Positions 42,316 through 51,516 of a stretch of DNA of 64,000 nt are shown here, one piece after another (position 1 is the first letter of the stretch; the number at the start of each line of letters is the position of its first letter). The stretch comes from Fibrobacterota bacterium (GTDB lineage: Bacteria > Fibrobacterota > Chitinivibrionia > Chitinivibrionales > FEN-1185), in NCBI GenBank assembly GCA_003165595.1, contig PLWQ01000034.1:1-64000 (forward strand). The letters are read 5' to 3'. Made by a program: the position numbers and the translations under genes. The notes under the pieces were generated by a model. The model saw nothing but the letters and a program-made list of their open reading frames with translations, made no database searches and was not told where the DNA came from.

Positions 42316-44799
42316 TTAGACCACGGGAAAAGCGTCCGTATTGAAATTCATCCTGCGCGCAAACTGAACCAGGCGGATAACGGTGTCCCGATGCGCCGAC
42401 TCGGGCGATTTCTTGAATTCATCGTACAGGGGCACAAGGGTTGTCCTCATGATCGAAAAAAACAGGTCTTCGGTCTTGTTTTTCGGCAGGGGGATGGCGA
42501 ACCGGTCAACGATGTTCAGGAGGTACCGCATGCGTTCCACCGAGACCTCACCCAGCGTTTCCTCGAAAATCTTGAGTTCCGCGACAAGCAATTCGAGCAG
42601 AAGCCGCGCGCTCTCGGCGTAATCGATGGCAATGCCGTACTTGCGCGTTTTGTTCCATAAGTCAAGAAGCCGGGTCCACACGTCGTCCTCCCGGCCGTAG
42701 ATTTCTATCTCATTGATGGTGGTGTTCCACTGCGCCGTGAGAACGTACGCGATGGGAGCCACCACATATGCCGGCAGCGGAACGCCCAGGGCCGACAGCG
42801 AATCGAGGCTTCTTTCGTTGCGATCCATCCACGATGCATACTTCTCTCGCGTGTCCTTCGAGATTTCTCCAAGAAAGTAGCCGGCAAGCCGGACTTTCGA
42901 TTCATCGAACAGCGACGACAGGCCGAGCGTGACTGATCCGGGCGGGGCTTTGAAGCTTTCGGGAGCCTGGGTATCGGTTTCGGACATTGCCGCTGCGCCG
43001 CGGGGGACGCACCAGGCGTCGAGACGGCCGTCGCCTTTGGCAAGACAGAGGGAAAAATCCGCCTGCTCGCCGCTGCCGGTGTTGCATATGCGGGCCGCAA
43101 ACAGGTTGCACCCAACCTTGTGCGTCCGCTCTCGCTTGGAAAGCGAAACCTCGTAGCCGTAATAGTCGAATTCAAGATCGTTTGCCATGTCCGGCGCAAC
43201 GGCTCTCTCCGCGATTGCGGTGAAGCACAGGATTTCGAGGTGGTGCAGATATGGGGCGGCCGCCTCCCGGAAAAGGGTGGCGCCGTCCTTGTCCGGAATA
43301 TTACTCTTCGCCGCCGAGAGAAGCTGCACGAATTCGGCCGTCACAGCCTCTTTCTCCGGCTCGTCAAGGCCGAGCTGCAGAGCCCTTCCCGCGTACATGA
43401 TGTTCTGCACCGTCTCGATGCCGCTGACGTCGGAAAAAAACCACCCGCACGAGGTAAATGCGAACAGCATGTACTTCTGCGCCTCCAGCATGCGCTTGAG
43501 CGCCATGGCAACATCATCGGAGCATCCGGCAGGGACGCCATATTCAACAAGGTGCACCTTGAATTCCCTGAGCGTCTTGACGCCTGCAAATTTCTGATAT
43601 CCGTCACGCAATTTCCACGGATCCTGCACATACGGCGAGACTTTCTTTTCAAAGGCATCGTCGATATGCTTCTGCAGCCTTTCGAATGCCGTTCGCAGCG
43701 GCCCCCGCCAGGCCTGGTTCCACGACAGCGGGCCTCCGGCCTTGCATCCGCAATCACGCGACCACCTGCCCACGCCGTGGGCGCAGCTCCAGGCGGTACC
43801 CTCGCCGAACTCGTTCTTGAGCGTCACCTCAAGAGCGGGCGGGTTCTTCTCCAGGTAGTAGCCGAAATTGACAGGCACGATATTCATCTCGGCCGCAACC
43901 CTGCTGAAGAAATAGGCAAGGCACATGTCGCCGAACGGCTTGTGGTGGCCAAACGTCTCCCCATCGGTAGCGATTACCACCGTCTGGTCGCCGCCGATGG
44001 CATCGTCGTAGCAGGAGCGGATCTTTGCGCCTAGGGTATTGGCGTTTACCAGCAGATCGCCGAAACTCACCTCTCGGGAAAGGCCCTCGTTAAAAAAGAA
44101 CGTGTCAAGATGGCCGCCCAGCCGTGTGCCGTCGGGCGCACGGTTGAAAATGCGATAGGTCCGCCGCGTGTCGATCCCGCTGCCGGGAGACTGCCATGGG
44201 TCCCTTCCGTCAAGGGACCGGAACGATTCGGCCTGGGTGGGAGACAGCACCACGAATTTCACGCCTTCTTCGATGAGGCATTGCACGGTTTCCATATTGA
44301 TGGCGGTCTCCGCGAGCCAGAAGCCCTCGGTTTCACGTTTGTAACGCCTGCGGAAAAACTCTTTTGCCCAGCGTATCTGCGTGAGTTTGTCGCGGCGCGG
44401 CGCGAGCGGCAGGATCATGTGATTATATACCTGGGCAATGGCATTTCCGTGCTTTTTGAACGCCACGTAACTTTCGCGGTCCGCGGCAACGATCTTTTCG
44501 GCAACCTTCGGATGATTTTTCTCGAGCCACAGGAAGAGCGTGGGGCCAAAGTTATGGCTCAGGTGCAGATAGTTGTTGTGGATATCCACAATCATGCCGC
44601 GCGAATCGAGAATGCGCGAAAACGCATTGGGTCGGTAGCACTGGTCGTAGATGCGCTCGTTCCAGTCGTGATACGGGGACGCGGAACCCTGTTTTTCTAT
44701 GAAATCAAGCCACGGACTCTCGCGCGGCGGCTGGTAGAAGTGGCCGTGAACAACCACATACCTGGTTGGGCCGCGGCCAGCGGCATCATTGCCAGTCAT
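42316..44799 (-). CDS. glycoside hydrolase family 57 with DUF3536
   Basis: 827 residues from ATG 44799, overlapping the 81-residue gene by 14 bases. N-terminal GH57 barrel: YVVVHGHFYQPPRESPWLD, YDQCYRPNAFSRILDSRG, LSHNFGPTLFLWLE, EGFWLAETAINMETVQCL and VVIATDGETFGHHKPFGD, the last near the GH57 catalytic acid. The C-terminal half matches DUF3536 (YEVSLSKRERTHKVG, LDSLSALGVPLPAYV). GH57 enzymes work on alpha-glucans (amylase, amylopullulanase, branching or transferase). No signal peptide, so it likely acts on glycogen-like polymers in the cytoplasm. Confidence 0.9.
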   Translation of the reverse strand: MTGNDAAGRGPTRYVVVHGHFYQPPRESPWLDFIEKQGSASPYHDWNERIYDQCYRPNAFSRILDSRGMIVDIHNNYLHLSHNFGPTLFLWLEKNHPKVAEKIVAADRESYVAFKKHGNAIAQVYNHMILPLAPRRDKLTQIRWAKEFFRRRYKRETEGFWLAETAINMETVQCLIEEGVKFVVLSPTQAESFRSLDGRDPWQSPGSGIDTRRTYRIFNRAPDGTRLGGHLDTFFFNEGLSREVSFGDLLVNANTLGAKIRSCYDDAIGGDQTVVIATDGETFGHHKPFGDMCLAYFFSRVAAEMNIVPVNFGYYLEKNPPALEVTLKNEFGEGTAWSCAHGVGRWSRDCGCKAGGPLSWNQAWRGPLRTAFERLQKHIDDAFEKKVSPYVQDPWKLRDGYQKFAGVKTLREFKVHLVEYGVPAGCSDDVAMALKRMLEAQKYMLFAFTSCGWFFSDVSGIETVQNIMYAGRALQLGLDEPEKEAVTAEFVQLLSAAKSNIPDKDGATLFREAAAPYLHHLEILCFTAIAERAVAPDMANDLEFDYYGYEVSLSKRERTHKVGCNLFAARICNTGSGEQADFSLCLAKGDGRLDAWCVPRGAAAMSETDTQAPESFKAPPGSVTLGLSSLFDESKVRLAGYFLGEISKDTREKYASWMDRNERSLDSLSALGVPLPAYVVAPIAYVLTAQWNTTINEIEIYGREDDVWTRLLDLWNKTRKYGIAIDYAESARLLLELLVAELKIFEETLGEVSVERMRYLLNIVDRFAIPLPKNKTEDLFFSIMRTTLVPLYDEFKKSPESAHRDTVIRLVQFARRMNFNTDAFPVV

Positions 44800-45031
44800 A
44801 GGGCCGCCCGTCCGGATAGGTGACGGTCTTGGCGCCGAGCCTGCGTTTGAGAATGTCGAGGCCCTGGGCAATCACGTCTTCCCGCGTTTCGGAAATGTTG
44901 TCGAACCATTTCTCAACCTCGGTTCCGATGCGGGTGTAACATTTGTCCCCGATCTTTCTGTCGCCGAGCTGTATTTCAATCACGCTCTTTGCGCCGTCGA
45001 CGAGCACGTTTTTGATCCATCTGATGGCCAT
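44786..45031 (-). CDS. small conserved-looking protein, unknown
   Basis: 81 residues: MAIRWIKNVLVDGAKSVIEI, then GDRKIGDKCYTRIGTEVEKW, ISETREDVIAQGLDILKRRL and TYPDGRPYDWQ. Mixed strands and helix, soluble. Overlaps the GH57 gene that follows, so it is made together with it. No family recognised. Confidence 0.7.
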   Translation of the reverse strand: MAIRWIKNVLVDGAKSVIEIQLGDRKIGDKCYTRIGTEVEKWFDNISETREDVIAQGLDILKRRLGAKTVTYPDGRPYDWQ

Positions 45032-45115
45032 TGCTCTCTCCAGGAAAGAGGAACATGCATTGGTTTCGACAAATATACTTTATGGAAAACCACGGTCCGG
45101 GGCAAGGAGGACTCA

Positions 45116-46552
45116 TCAATGACGCGGCGACAGCTCCAGATTCGCAAGGATCAGCTTCGCCTTGATCGCGAACACATCGCCGGGATGCGACAGCACAAGC
45201 TGTTCCAGAACCTTGGAGCCCTCGGCGATTGAACCTTGCCTTATAAGAATGTCGCCGCGGAAAAACGTGAGCTCGGGTCCGGCCTGGTCGGGCGGGATCT
45301 GGGAAACTGCTTTGGCCGCGTCGTCTGCAAGGTTCTTCTCCAGCAGCGCGGCAACGACATCGCACGCAAGCATCTGCCTGGCCATTGGTGCAAAGGCCGA
45401 GAGCGACATTGTCGCGGCCCTTTTCGGCTGCCCAAGCCATAGCGCGTATTCCGCTGCTCCAAAGTCTCCGCATGCCTCGGGCGAATCCTTGAGCAGTTCC
45501 AGCTTATAGCGGTAGGCGAGTATCTCGCGGCCATACTCCCATCCCGGACGGACAGTGAGGGTGTCTATCCACCCTTCCAGGGTGTCGGCGCGTCCGGAAA
45601 ACACGCTCGTGCGAATTTTCCAGATAGCCGCCGCATCGCGATCGCCCCGGATGGCGGCCGAAAGGTCGGCCGCACGCATCAGGTTGCCGGTAAACAGTGC
45701 CTGGCGGACGGCGAGCGTGTCGCGGGAAACCGACGGGGGCAAGCCTGCCGCGAGGCTATCTGCTCTGTCAAGCAAGCCGGCACGCTGCAAAAAGCCCACC
45801 GCCTGCGCGCGGAAGCGAGGGTCCGAAAGTTCGGTGCGCGGGAGCCACAAGGCCGCGTCGGCATTCTTCCCGATCCGCTGATAGCACTGGTACACGATGG
45901 TTGCGGCCAGAGATTTTTCGGCCGCCGCGGGACAACGGCGAAACGCTTCCATGGCAGGGACAACCGCTTCCGCAACGAACCCCATGCCGAACCGCTCCCG
46001 GGCAACATCAAGAAATTCGTGGGCAGAGGGGAAATGCGGCGTGTCGAGCTCCCGGAGCAGGTCGGTCTCTTCTGTAAACATGGAATACGAACCGTAGGCG
46101 CGCGACAGCCATTGTTTGATCCGGAGCGTGTCGCACCGATCCCGTGCAAGCGCGCATTGCCTGTAGGCCGTAAGCGCCAGCCGCCTGGTCTCCACCGGTT
46201 TGTCCTTGATAATCTCAAAAAACCGGGTGCACGCCATGGCCGCGAGCCCGGGCTCCCTGGCGCCGGCTTTGCAGCACAGCACTCCGGCATCGTAATATCT
46301 GGCCAGCGCCGCCTTTGCCGACATCCATGCAAGGTAGTCCAGCGCGTAAAGGCCGCCGGCCGAATCGGCGAGGGAAAGCAGGCTGTCCGCTTCCACAACG
46401 TTCCCCCGTTCGAGACCGGCAAGACCGCGAACACGAATCCCCTGGACCACAGAACGGTCGAGGTGCGAAAAAGGCGCCAGCACCGGTTGCGCCGCCGCGG
46501 CGCCGCAGAACAGCGCCGCAAAAACAACGAAAGCATTATTGATGCTATGCAT
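45116..46552 (-). CDS. exported TPR-like repeat protein
   Basis: 478 residues from ATG 46552 (GTG at 46555 also possible). Signal peptide (AFVVFAALFCGAAAAQP). The rest is helical hairpins with TPR-like spacing (AREPGLAAMACTRFFEII, LEKNLADDAAKAVSQIPP, GDILIRQGSIAEGSKVLEQL). Starts 6 bases after the BamA-like gene ends, so they form an operon; it may be a periplasmic partner, as BamD-like TPR proteins are for BamA, though it is not a clear BamD. Confidence 0.75.
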   Translation of the reverse strand: MHSINNAFVVFAALFCGAAAAQPVLAPFSHLDRSVVQGIRVRGLAGLERGNVVEADSLLSLADSAGGLYALDYLAWMSAKAALARYYDAGVLCCKAGAREPGLAAMACTRFFEIIKDKPVETRRLALTAYRQCALARDRCDTLRIKQWLSRAYGSYSMFTEETDLLRELDTPHFPSAHEFLDVARERFGMGFVAEAVVPAMEAFRRCPAAAEKSLAATIVYQCYQRIGKNADAALWLPRTELSDPRFRAQAVGFLQRAGLLDRADSLAAGLPPSVSRDTLAVRQALFTGNLMRAADLSAAIRGDRDAAAIWKIRTSVFSGRADTLEGWIDTLTVRPGWEYGREILAYRYKLELLKDSPEACGDFGAAEYALWLGQPKRAATMSLSAFAPMARQMLACDVVAALLEKNLADDAAKAVSQIPPDQAGPELTFFRGDILIRQGSIAEGSKVLEQLVLSHPGDVFAIKAKLILANLELSPRH

Positions 46553-46558
46553 CACATT

Positions 46559-48331
46559 TTACCGTCCCATTCCCGCCGAGATTGGATTCATGATCGACAC
46601 GTGCACCCTTCCCAGGCTCTTGGTATCCTGGATGTTTCTTCCCCATTCAATGGCGGCGCTGCCGAGTTTTGACGGAATGCGAATGCCCAGACCGTAGCCG
46701 AAAAGCTTGGTTGCGGCGGACATCGTGAGGTTGTCCTGGGCGCCAAAGCCGACGCCGGCATCCGCAAAAGGATAAATGGAGCCCTCCGGACTAAAATAGA
46801 ACAGGCACTCGGTCTGACCATAGGCCACGGTCTTAAACGAGAATTCGTCGTCCGAATAGCCGCGCAGGGACTTGTACCCGCCCACGCGGTAGAGTTCCGC
46901 GGGACGCAGCGAATCGGCAGGCTCCGAAATAATGGTATTGCCCGTGATGCGGCCCGCCACGGCCCACCGCTTTGTCAAGGGCAGGTGCAGGCTTCCCGAC
47001 AGGTCCACATGCCAGCGGTTGTACTGCTGGCCGTTGTTTCGCGCGATGCCGCTGCCGGATCGAATGGTAAATCCGCGGGAGATCTCTCCCGCACGGTATG
47101 CGGTGGCGCTCCGGCTCAGGATAATGTCGACTCCCCCGTATTCGGACGACGAACCCGCCGAGTCACTGGAGACTTGCACCTCATGCGCGGTTACCGCCAC
47201 TCCTGCCTGCCAATAGGCGCGCAGTTCCATCAGCCCCTGCAAATCGCCATGAAGGTATCCATAGGAATTCTGGTGAATTTCGAGGCCGAAATCCCCGGAG
47301 GCGAACACGGGAAAGTTAAGCAGATACGGTTTGGAAAGCGAGAGTTCCATGCGTTGCAGGTCCTGCTGTCCATTGTAGGAAAGCTGCGCGGTTTCACCTG
47401 CATGCAGGATGTTGAGCAGCGAAAGGTTGACAACACCGTAGAAACTGTTGGCGAGCGACGCTCCACCCGCCTGGAACGTGAGCGCGCCCTCAAAACCGAA
47501 CCCGGTCTTGTCGGCGCACAGGAACGGGACGATCACCTTGTCGAGCTGGGGAACGGCTGCCGCACGGCGGCCGGTGTCGGGGGTGAACGCGGCGTCAAGC
47601 GCCACGGCGGGCGATGACACGTCAACCGATGTGACGTAGGCGCGCGAAAGAAGCCGCTCCCTGGCTTCCTCAACCTTGCGCACGTCGAAAGGCGAACCCT
47701 CGCGAATAGCAACGTCGTGGAGAAGGAGTGTGCGGCTGGTTTTGAACGTGCCCACGAGCAGGGGCTTGGCAAATGCATAACGCCCGTTATCGCGCACGTC
47801 AAAAACGACGTCGATCGACTGGCGCCGCCCGGTCCGGAGGGCGGACGAGGAATCAACAGAGGACCGGAGCGAAATTGAAAGACTTGCAAAGGGATACCCG
47901 CGGCTGCTGAGAAAATATATCGTCTTCTTCGCAAGCGACTGGACATATCCCGCATCGTAGAAGAAGGGCAGCTTGATCTTTGCAACAGAATCGAGCGGCA
48001 AGGGGATGCTGCTGCGTATCAGCAGCGTATCGACGCGGCTGCGGTTGCCCGGACTGATGTGAACGGTGCGGTCGGGAAGCGTGTCGCACGCGCGCAGAAA
48101 GAAACCCAGCGAATCGAGGAGCGCGCCCACGGCTGCGGCTTTTTTGCCGGAAGGGGCTTTTTGCGCACGATCGAGCGCGAGCGGGGGCTTGAGCTCGGGA
48201 GACTCCCCGATAACAAAAACGCGTCCAGAATCGGAAAAGGAGGCCGCGGACGGCGCCGGCTTGGCGCCAATGGCTGGAAACGGGATAAGAAAAAGGGAAA
48301 GAAGGAGAATGAAACGAGGCAACCGCGACAT
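46559..48331 (-). CDS. BamA/TamA-like (Omp85) outer membrane protein
   Basis: 590 residues from ATG 48331. Signal peptide (FILLLSLFLIPFPAIGA). One or two POTRA-like domains (residues about 110-250: AGYVQSLAKKTIYFLSSRGY, VEEARERLLSRAYVTSVDVS). The C-terminal D15/Omp85 barrel has GGYKSLRGYSDDEF, the conserved (V/L)RG(F/Y) loop that lies in the barrel lumen. It ends with NPISAGMGR and has no terminal Phe. Fewer POTRA domains than BamA, so a TamA- or TpsB-like translocation role is more likely. The TPR gene follows. Confidence 0.88.
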   Translation of the reverse strand: MSRLPRFILLLSLFLIPFPAIGAKPAPSAASFSDSGRVFVIGESPELKPPLALDRAQKAPSGKKAAAVGALLDSLGFFLRACDTLPDRTVHISPGNRSRVDTLLIRSSIPLPLDSVAKIKLPFFYDAGYVQSLAKKTIYFLSSRGYPFASLSISLRSSVDSSSALRTGRRQSIDVVFDVRDNGRYAFAKPLLVGTFKTSRTLLLHDVAIREGSPFDVRKVEEARERLLSRAYVTSVDVSSPAVALDAAFTPDTGRRAAAVPQLDKVIVPFLCADKTGFGFEGALTFQAGGASLANSFYGVVNLSLLNILHAGETAQLSYNGQQDLQRMELSLSKPYLLNFPVFASGDFGLEIHQNSYGYLHGDLQGLMELRAYWQAGVAVTAHEVQVSSDSAGSSSEYGGVDIILSRSATAYRAGEISRGFTIRSGSGIARNNGQQYNRWHVDLSGSLHLPLTKRWAVAGRITGNTIISEPADSLRPAELYRVGGYKSLRGYSDDEFSFKTVAYGQTECLFYFSPEGSIYPFADAGVGFGAQDNLTMSAATKLFGYGLGIRIPSKLGSAAIEWGRNIQDTKSLGRVHVSIMNPISAGMGR

Positions 48332-48399
48332 ATCACCCGGGGCGCGGGGAAGGATCACAAGAACGGGCGCACGAAAACCGGGAAAAAGGACTTTTCCCG

Positions 48400-48918
48400 T
48401 TATGAGGCGCTTTTCTGCTTTCGTTTTTCCAATATTTCCTTGCCCCTCACGGAGTACTTTGCGACCGGGACTTCTTCCAATCGTTCCACCGGGATGGCTT
48501 CCCCGGTGACAAGGCAGATGCCGTACGTCCCTTCTTCAATACGTTGGAGCGCCTCATCTATTTGCTCCAAATATTTCTGCTGGCGTTCGGCCAGCCCCAT
48601 GGAGAATTCCCTGCCGTAGGCAAGGGATGCAGTGTCGCCGAGATGGTAACTATACCGTGAATTTTCACCCGATTGATCGGCAATTGATGTCTTGAGGTTC
48701 TCGTTTTGAATTTCACCCATCTCCTCGAAAACCCGCTTCTTCTCTTTGTTGAGCCTGTCCTTGAAATGCTGGAAATCTCTCTTGGTGAGTTTTCGCACGG
48801 ACGCACTTTCCTGGGACGGCGCCTTCTCCGGCTTGCTGGGCTTGTGCGCCTTCTGGGATTTCGACGGCTTCCGGGAAGAAGGTTTCGACCGCTTTTTCGG
48901 CTGTGATTTCTTGTTCAC
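48400..48918 (-). CDS. TraR/DksA-family protein without zinc cysteines
   Basis: 172 residues from GTG 48918, with AAAAGGAA nine bases ahead. A basic Lys/Ser/Pro-rich N-terminal tail (residues 1-45) is followed by the DksA-like coiled-coil (FQHFKDRLNKEKKRVFEEMG, YLEQIDEALQRIEEG) and a finger-like end GTYGICLVTGEAIPVERLEE. Only one of the four zinc cysteines (Cys in GIC) remains, as in several FCB-type relatives. DksA proteins act in the RNA polymerase secondary channel; the missing metal site makes this role uncertain. Confidence 0.82.
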   Translation of the reverse strand: MNKKSQPKKRSKPSSRKPSKSQKAHKPSKPEKAPSQESASVRKLTKRDFQHFKDRLNKEKKRVFEEMGEIQNENLKTSIADQSGENSRYSYHLGDTASLAYGREFSMGLAERQQKYLEQIDEALQRIEEGTYGICLVTGEAIPVERLEEVPVAKYSVRGKEILEKRKQKSAS

Positions 48919-49324
48919 GATGGCGTTCCTTTTGGAAAAAGAATTTCTCAAATATAGTTCCGGAGGCGCCAAGAAGACAATTCTTTGTTTCCGGGAATCC
49001 GATTCCTTGCAATCATTGTATCATTGCCAAATGGACGTTGCCACAAGAAAAAGGCATCCAGCTTCTCCTGCAATGTTCTGCCTGCACTGCCATCGGCGTT
49101 TACTTCGAAAGACCCCTAATCTATTTTTGTGTGTGTCCGATGTGCTCTTCCGCAAAACCGTCCTGCTGTCCGTGCGGACGCAAAATTCCTGACACGCCTG
49201 CGGGAACTCGCTGGTCGCCGAGGCGTTACAAGGAACGTTGCGGGCAGAGCGACTACAACCACGGCACATGCGGGCACCCGGAATCGGCATGGCCCCATAA
49301 TAAGAAAGTAGAATTGATTCCCCC
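48919..49324. other. intergenic region upstream of thiC
   Basis: About 400 bases. A plus-strand frame rich in Cys runs through it but has no start site or family resemblance, and I treat it as noise. I looked for a TPP riboswitch (CUGAGA, ACCUGAUCUGG-type core) and did not find one. Confidence 0.4.
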
Positions 49325-50608
49325 ATGATACGAGTTGCATCCGCCAAGAAGGGTATTGTCACCCAGGAAATGAGAAAAGCGGCGGCCTCCGAGAACATGG
49401 CTGCCAAGGCCCTTTGCAGAGCCCTGGCCGACGGCTCGGTCGTTATTGCCCGCAATACCAGGCGTCGAATCTCGCCGCTTGCCATCGGCGCAGGCACCAG
49501 GATTAAGATCAACGCCAATATCGGCACGTCGTCGGCAAAGGCGGATATCAAGGAAGAATTGCAGAAAATGCGCGTGGCCGTGAAGTACGGCGCAGATGCC
49601 ATCATGGACCTTTCCACGTCCGGCGACCTCACTGAGATACGCGCCGCCATTCTGCGGGAATGCCCGGTGGCCGTGGGAACAGTTCCCCTGTACGAAATGG
49701 CCCTTGTCGCACAAAGCAAGAAGAAGTCGGTGCTGAAAATATCGGCGAACGAGATGTTCGACGTCATCGAGCGGCACTGCGAGCAGGGCGTTGACTTTCT
49801 CACGCTGCATTGCGGAGTGACGATGCACTCCGTGGAACGCTTCAAACGCGCCGGGCGCCTTGCCGGTTCGGTTTCGCGCGGCGGCACCATTATCATGGAA
49901 TGGATCCATCATAACAAAAAAGAAAATCCTTTGTATGCGGAATTCGACCGCCTGTGCGAAATCTGCGCACGGTACGACGTGTGCATCAGTCTCGGCGATG
50001 CGTTTAGGCCGGGCGCTCTTGCGGACGCAACCGACCGCGTGCAGGTTCAGGAGCTGGTTACTCTGGGCGAACTCGTGCGGCAGGCTCGGGAAAAGAACGT
50101 GGGAGTGTTCGTGGAAGGCCCCGGCCACGTTCCGCTCAATCAAGTGGCCTCAAATGTGCAAATCGAGAAGACGCTGTGCAACAACGCGCCCTTCTACGTC
50201 CTGGGCCCGCTTGTTACCGATGTGTCGCCCGGCTACGATCATATTTCCGCCGCCATCGGCGGCGCGGTCGCCGGCATGGCGGGAGCGGATTTTTTGTGTT
50301 ATGTGACGCCCGCCGAGCACCTGCGGCTGCCTTCGGTGGAGGACGTCCGCGAGGGCGTCGTTGCATCACGCATTGCCGGCCACGCCGCGGATGTCGCCCG
50401 CGGCCTGCCGGGCGCCGAGCAATGGGACCTGGCGGTCTCGCGCGCGAAAATCGACCTCAACTGGAATAAGTTTATGTCCCTGTGCGTGGATCCGGACAAG
50501 GCGCGGGCCTACCGCGCCTCGCTGCCGCCCCGGGGCGACGAGTCGCCGTGCAGCATTTGCGGCGAGTTCTGCGCCATCAAGAGATCGAAGCAGGTTCGGT
50601 CGTCGTAA
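49325..50608 (+). CDS. thiC: ThiC-family phosphomethylpyrimidine synthase
   Basis: 427 residues, the short ThiC form. It turns aminoimidazole ribotide into HMP phosphate for thiamine by radical SAM chemistry. Conserved parts: INANIGTSSAKADIKEEL, KYGADAIMDLSTSGD, VDFLTLHCGVT, VEGPGHVPLNQV, YDHISAAIGGAVAGMAGADF, LCYVTPAEHL. The C-terminal cluster motif is CSICGEFC (CxxCx3C), one residue shorter than the CxxCx4C of E. coli-type ThiC. The paralogue BzaF (anaerobic hydroxybenzimidazole synthase) is the alternative. Confidence 0.9.
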   Translation: MIRVASAKKGIVTQEMRKAAASENMAAKALCRALADGSVVIARNTRRRISPLAIGAGTRIKINANIGTSSAKADIKEELQKMRVAVKYGADAIMDLSTSGDLTEIRAAILRECPVAVGTVPLYEMALVAQSKKKSVLKISANEMFDVIERHCEQGVDFLTLHCGVTMHSVERFKRAGRLAGSVSRGGTIIMEWIHHNKKENPLYAEFDRLCEICARYDVCISLGDAFRPGALADATDRVQVQELVTLGELVRQAREKNVGVFVEGPGHVPLNQVASNVQIEKTLCNNAPFYVLGPLVTDVSPGYDHISAAIGGAVAGMAGADFLCYVTPAEHLRLPSVEDVREGVVASRIAGHAADVARGLPGAEQWDLAVSRAKIDLNWNKFMSLCVDPDKARAYRASLPPRGDESPCSICGEFCAIKRSKQVRSS

Positions 50609-50651
50609 GCGCGATCGTCGCACGAAAATTACCAACACATGGAACGTTGCT

Positions 50652-51506
50652 ATGCGAGCCTATTGCCTCACGTGTGAACTTTCTCTGGAGTCAAGCGAAC
50701 TCGCTCAGGCTCAATGGTACGGCATCGGCATGCTGGGCTGCGAGGAAGAGGCCGCGGGAAAGAACGTGAGGCTCAAATGCTATTTTCCCACAAGCGCGTC
50801 GCTGCATACCGCCGAGTTTCACCTGATGGATCTAAACCCTTCACAGCCTCTGTCAATTACAGTGGTGCCGGACGAAGACTGGAACGCGCGCTGGAAGCAA
50901 TCGATGAAGCCCGTGCAGGTTGCTCCGGGCATATGGGTGTCGCCGGCCTGGCTGCGTCCCCCGATGTCCCCCGGCCACAAGTGGATAAAGATCGAGCCGA
51001 AAATGGCTTTCGGAACGGGGCACCACGAAACCACCAGGCTCGCGTGCCTTGCATTGCGCGAATGCGCCGGCAAAGCCGGTAGGCCGCGCGCGGTCCTTGA
51101 CATAGGAACAGGATCGGGAATTCTGTGTTTTGTCGCCGATCACCTGGGCTCCTCCTGCGCCGTGGGCATAGACGTCGACCCGGTGTGCGCTACGAACCTG
51201 GCCGAGAACCGGCGCAGGAATCGGCCCAAGTCTTCCGTCGCCTTCGCCGTGGGCGACGCGCGCTGTCTTTCCATGGACGCTCGTTTCGACATTGTGGTGA
51301 TGAACATTATTTCGGCGGAAGGCATGCCGATGGTCGACGTCATTGTCCGGCTCCTGAAAGACAACGGAATTCTTATCTGGTCGGGGCTTCTCCTCGAAGA
51401 AAGAAAAGACATTCTGGTTGCCGCAAACGCAAAAGGCTTCGCTCTTGACAAGGATGCTCACGAAAACGAATGGTGGTGCGCCACATTCGTCAAGACTCTT
51501 CCCTAG
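50652..51506 (+). CDS. prmA: ribosomal protein L11 methyltransferase-like
   Basis: 284 residues from ATG 50652. PrmA signatures: PDEDWNARWKQSMKP, KIEPKMAFGTGHHETTRL, VLDIGTGSGILCFVADHLG (SAM motif I), VGIDVDPVCATNLAENRR and DIVVMNII. PrmA trimethylates ribosomal protein L11. It sits between thiC and the membrane kinase, 43 bases after thiC. Confidence 0.9.
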   Translation: MRAYCLTCELSLESSELAQAQWYGIGMLGCEEEAAGKNVRLKCYFPTSASLHTAEFHLMDLNPSQPLSITVVPDEDWNARWKQSMKPVQVAPGIWVSPAWLRPPMSPGHKWIKIEPKMAFGTGHHETTRLACLALRECAGKAGRPRAVLDIGTGSGILCFVADHLGSSCAVGIDVDPVCATNLAENRRRNRPKSSVAFAVGDARCLSMDARFDIVVMNIISAEGMPMVDVIVRLLKDNGILIWSGLLLEERKDILVAANAKGFALDKDAHENEWWCATFVKTLP

Positions 51507-51516
51507 GTAGTTGGCC

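Noticed and set aside
48973-49324. TPP riboswitch before thiC
   Set aside because: Searched for the CUGAGA and ACCUGAUCUGG-type cores and the hairpin between them; absent.
48903-49328. Cysteine-rich plus-strand frame ahead of thiC
   Set aside because: No ribosome site, overlaps the DksA-like gene's start, and composition looks like chance; no family resemblance.
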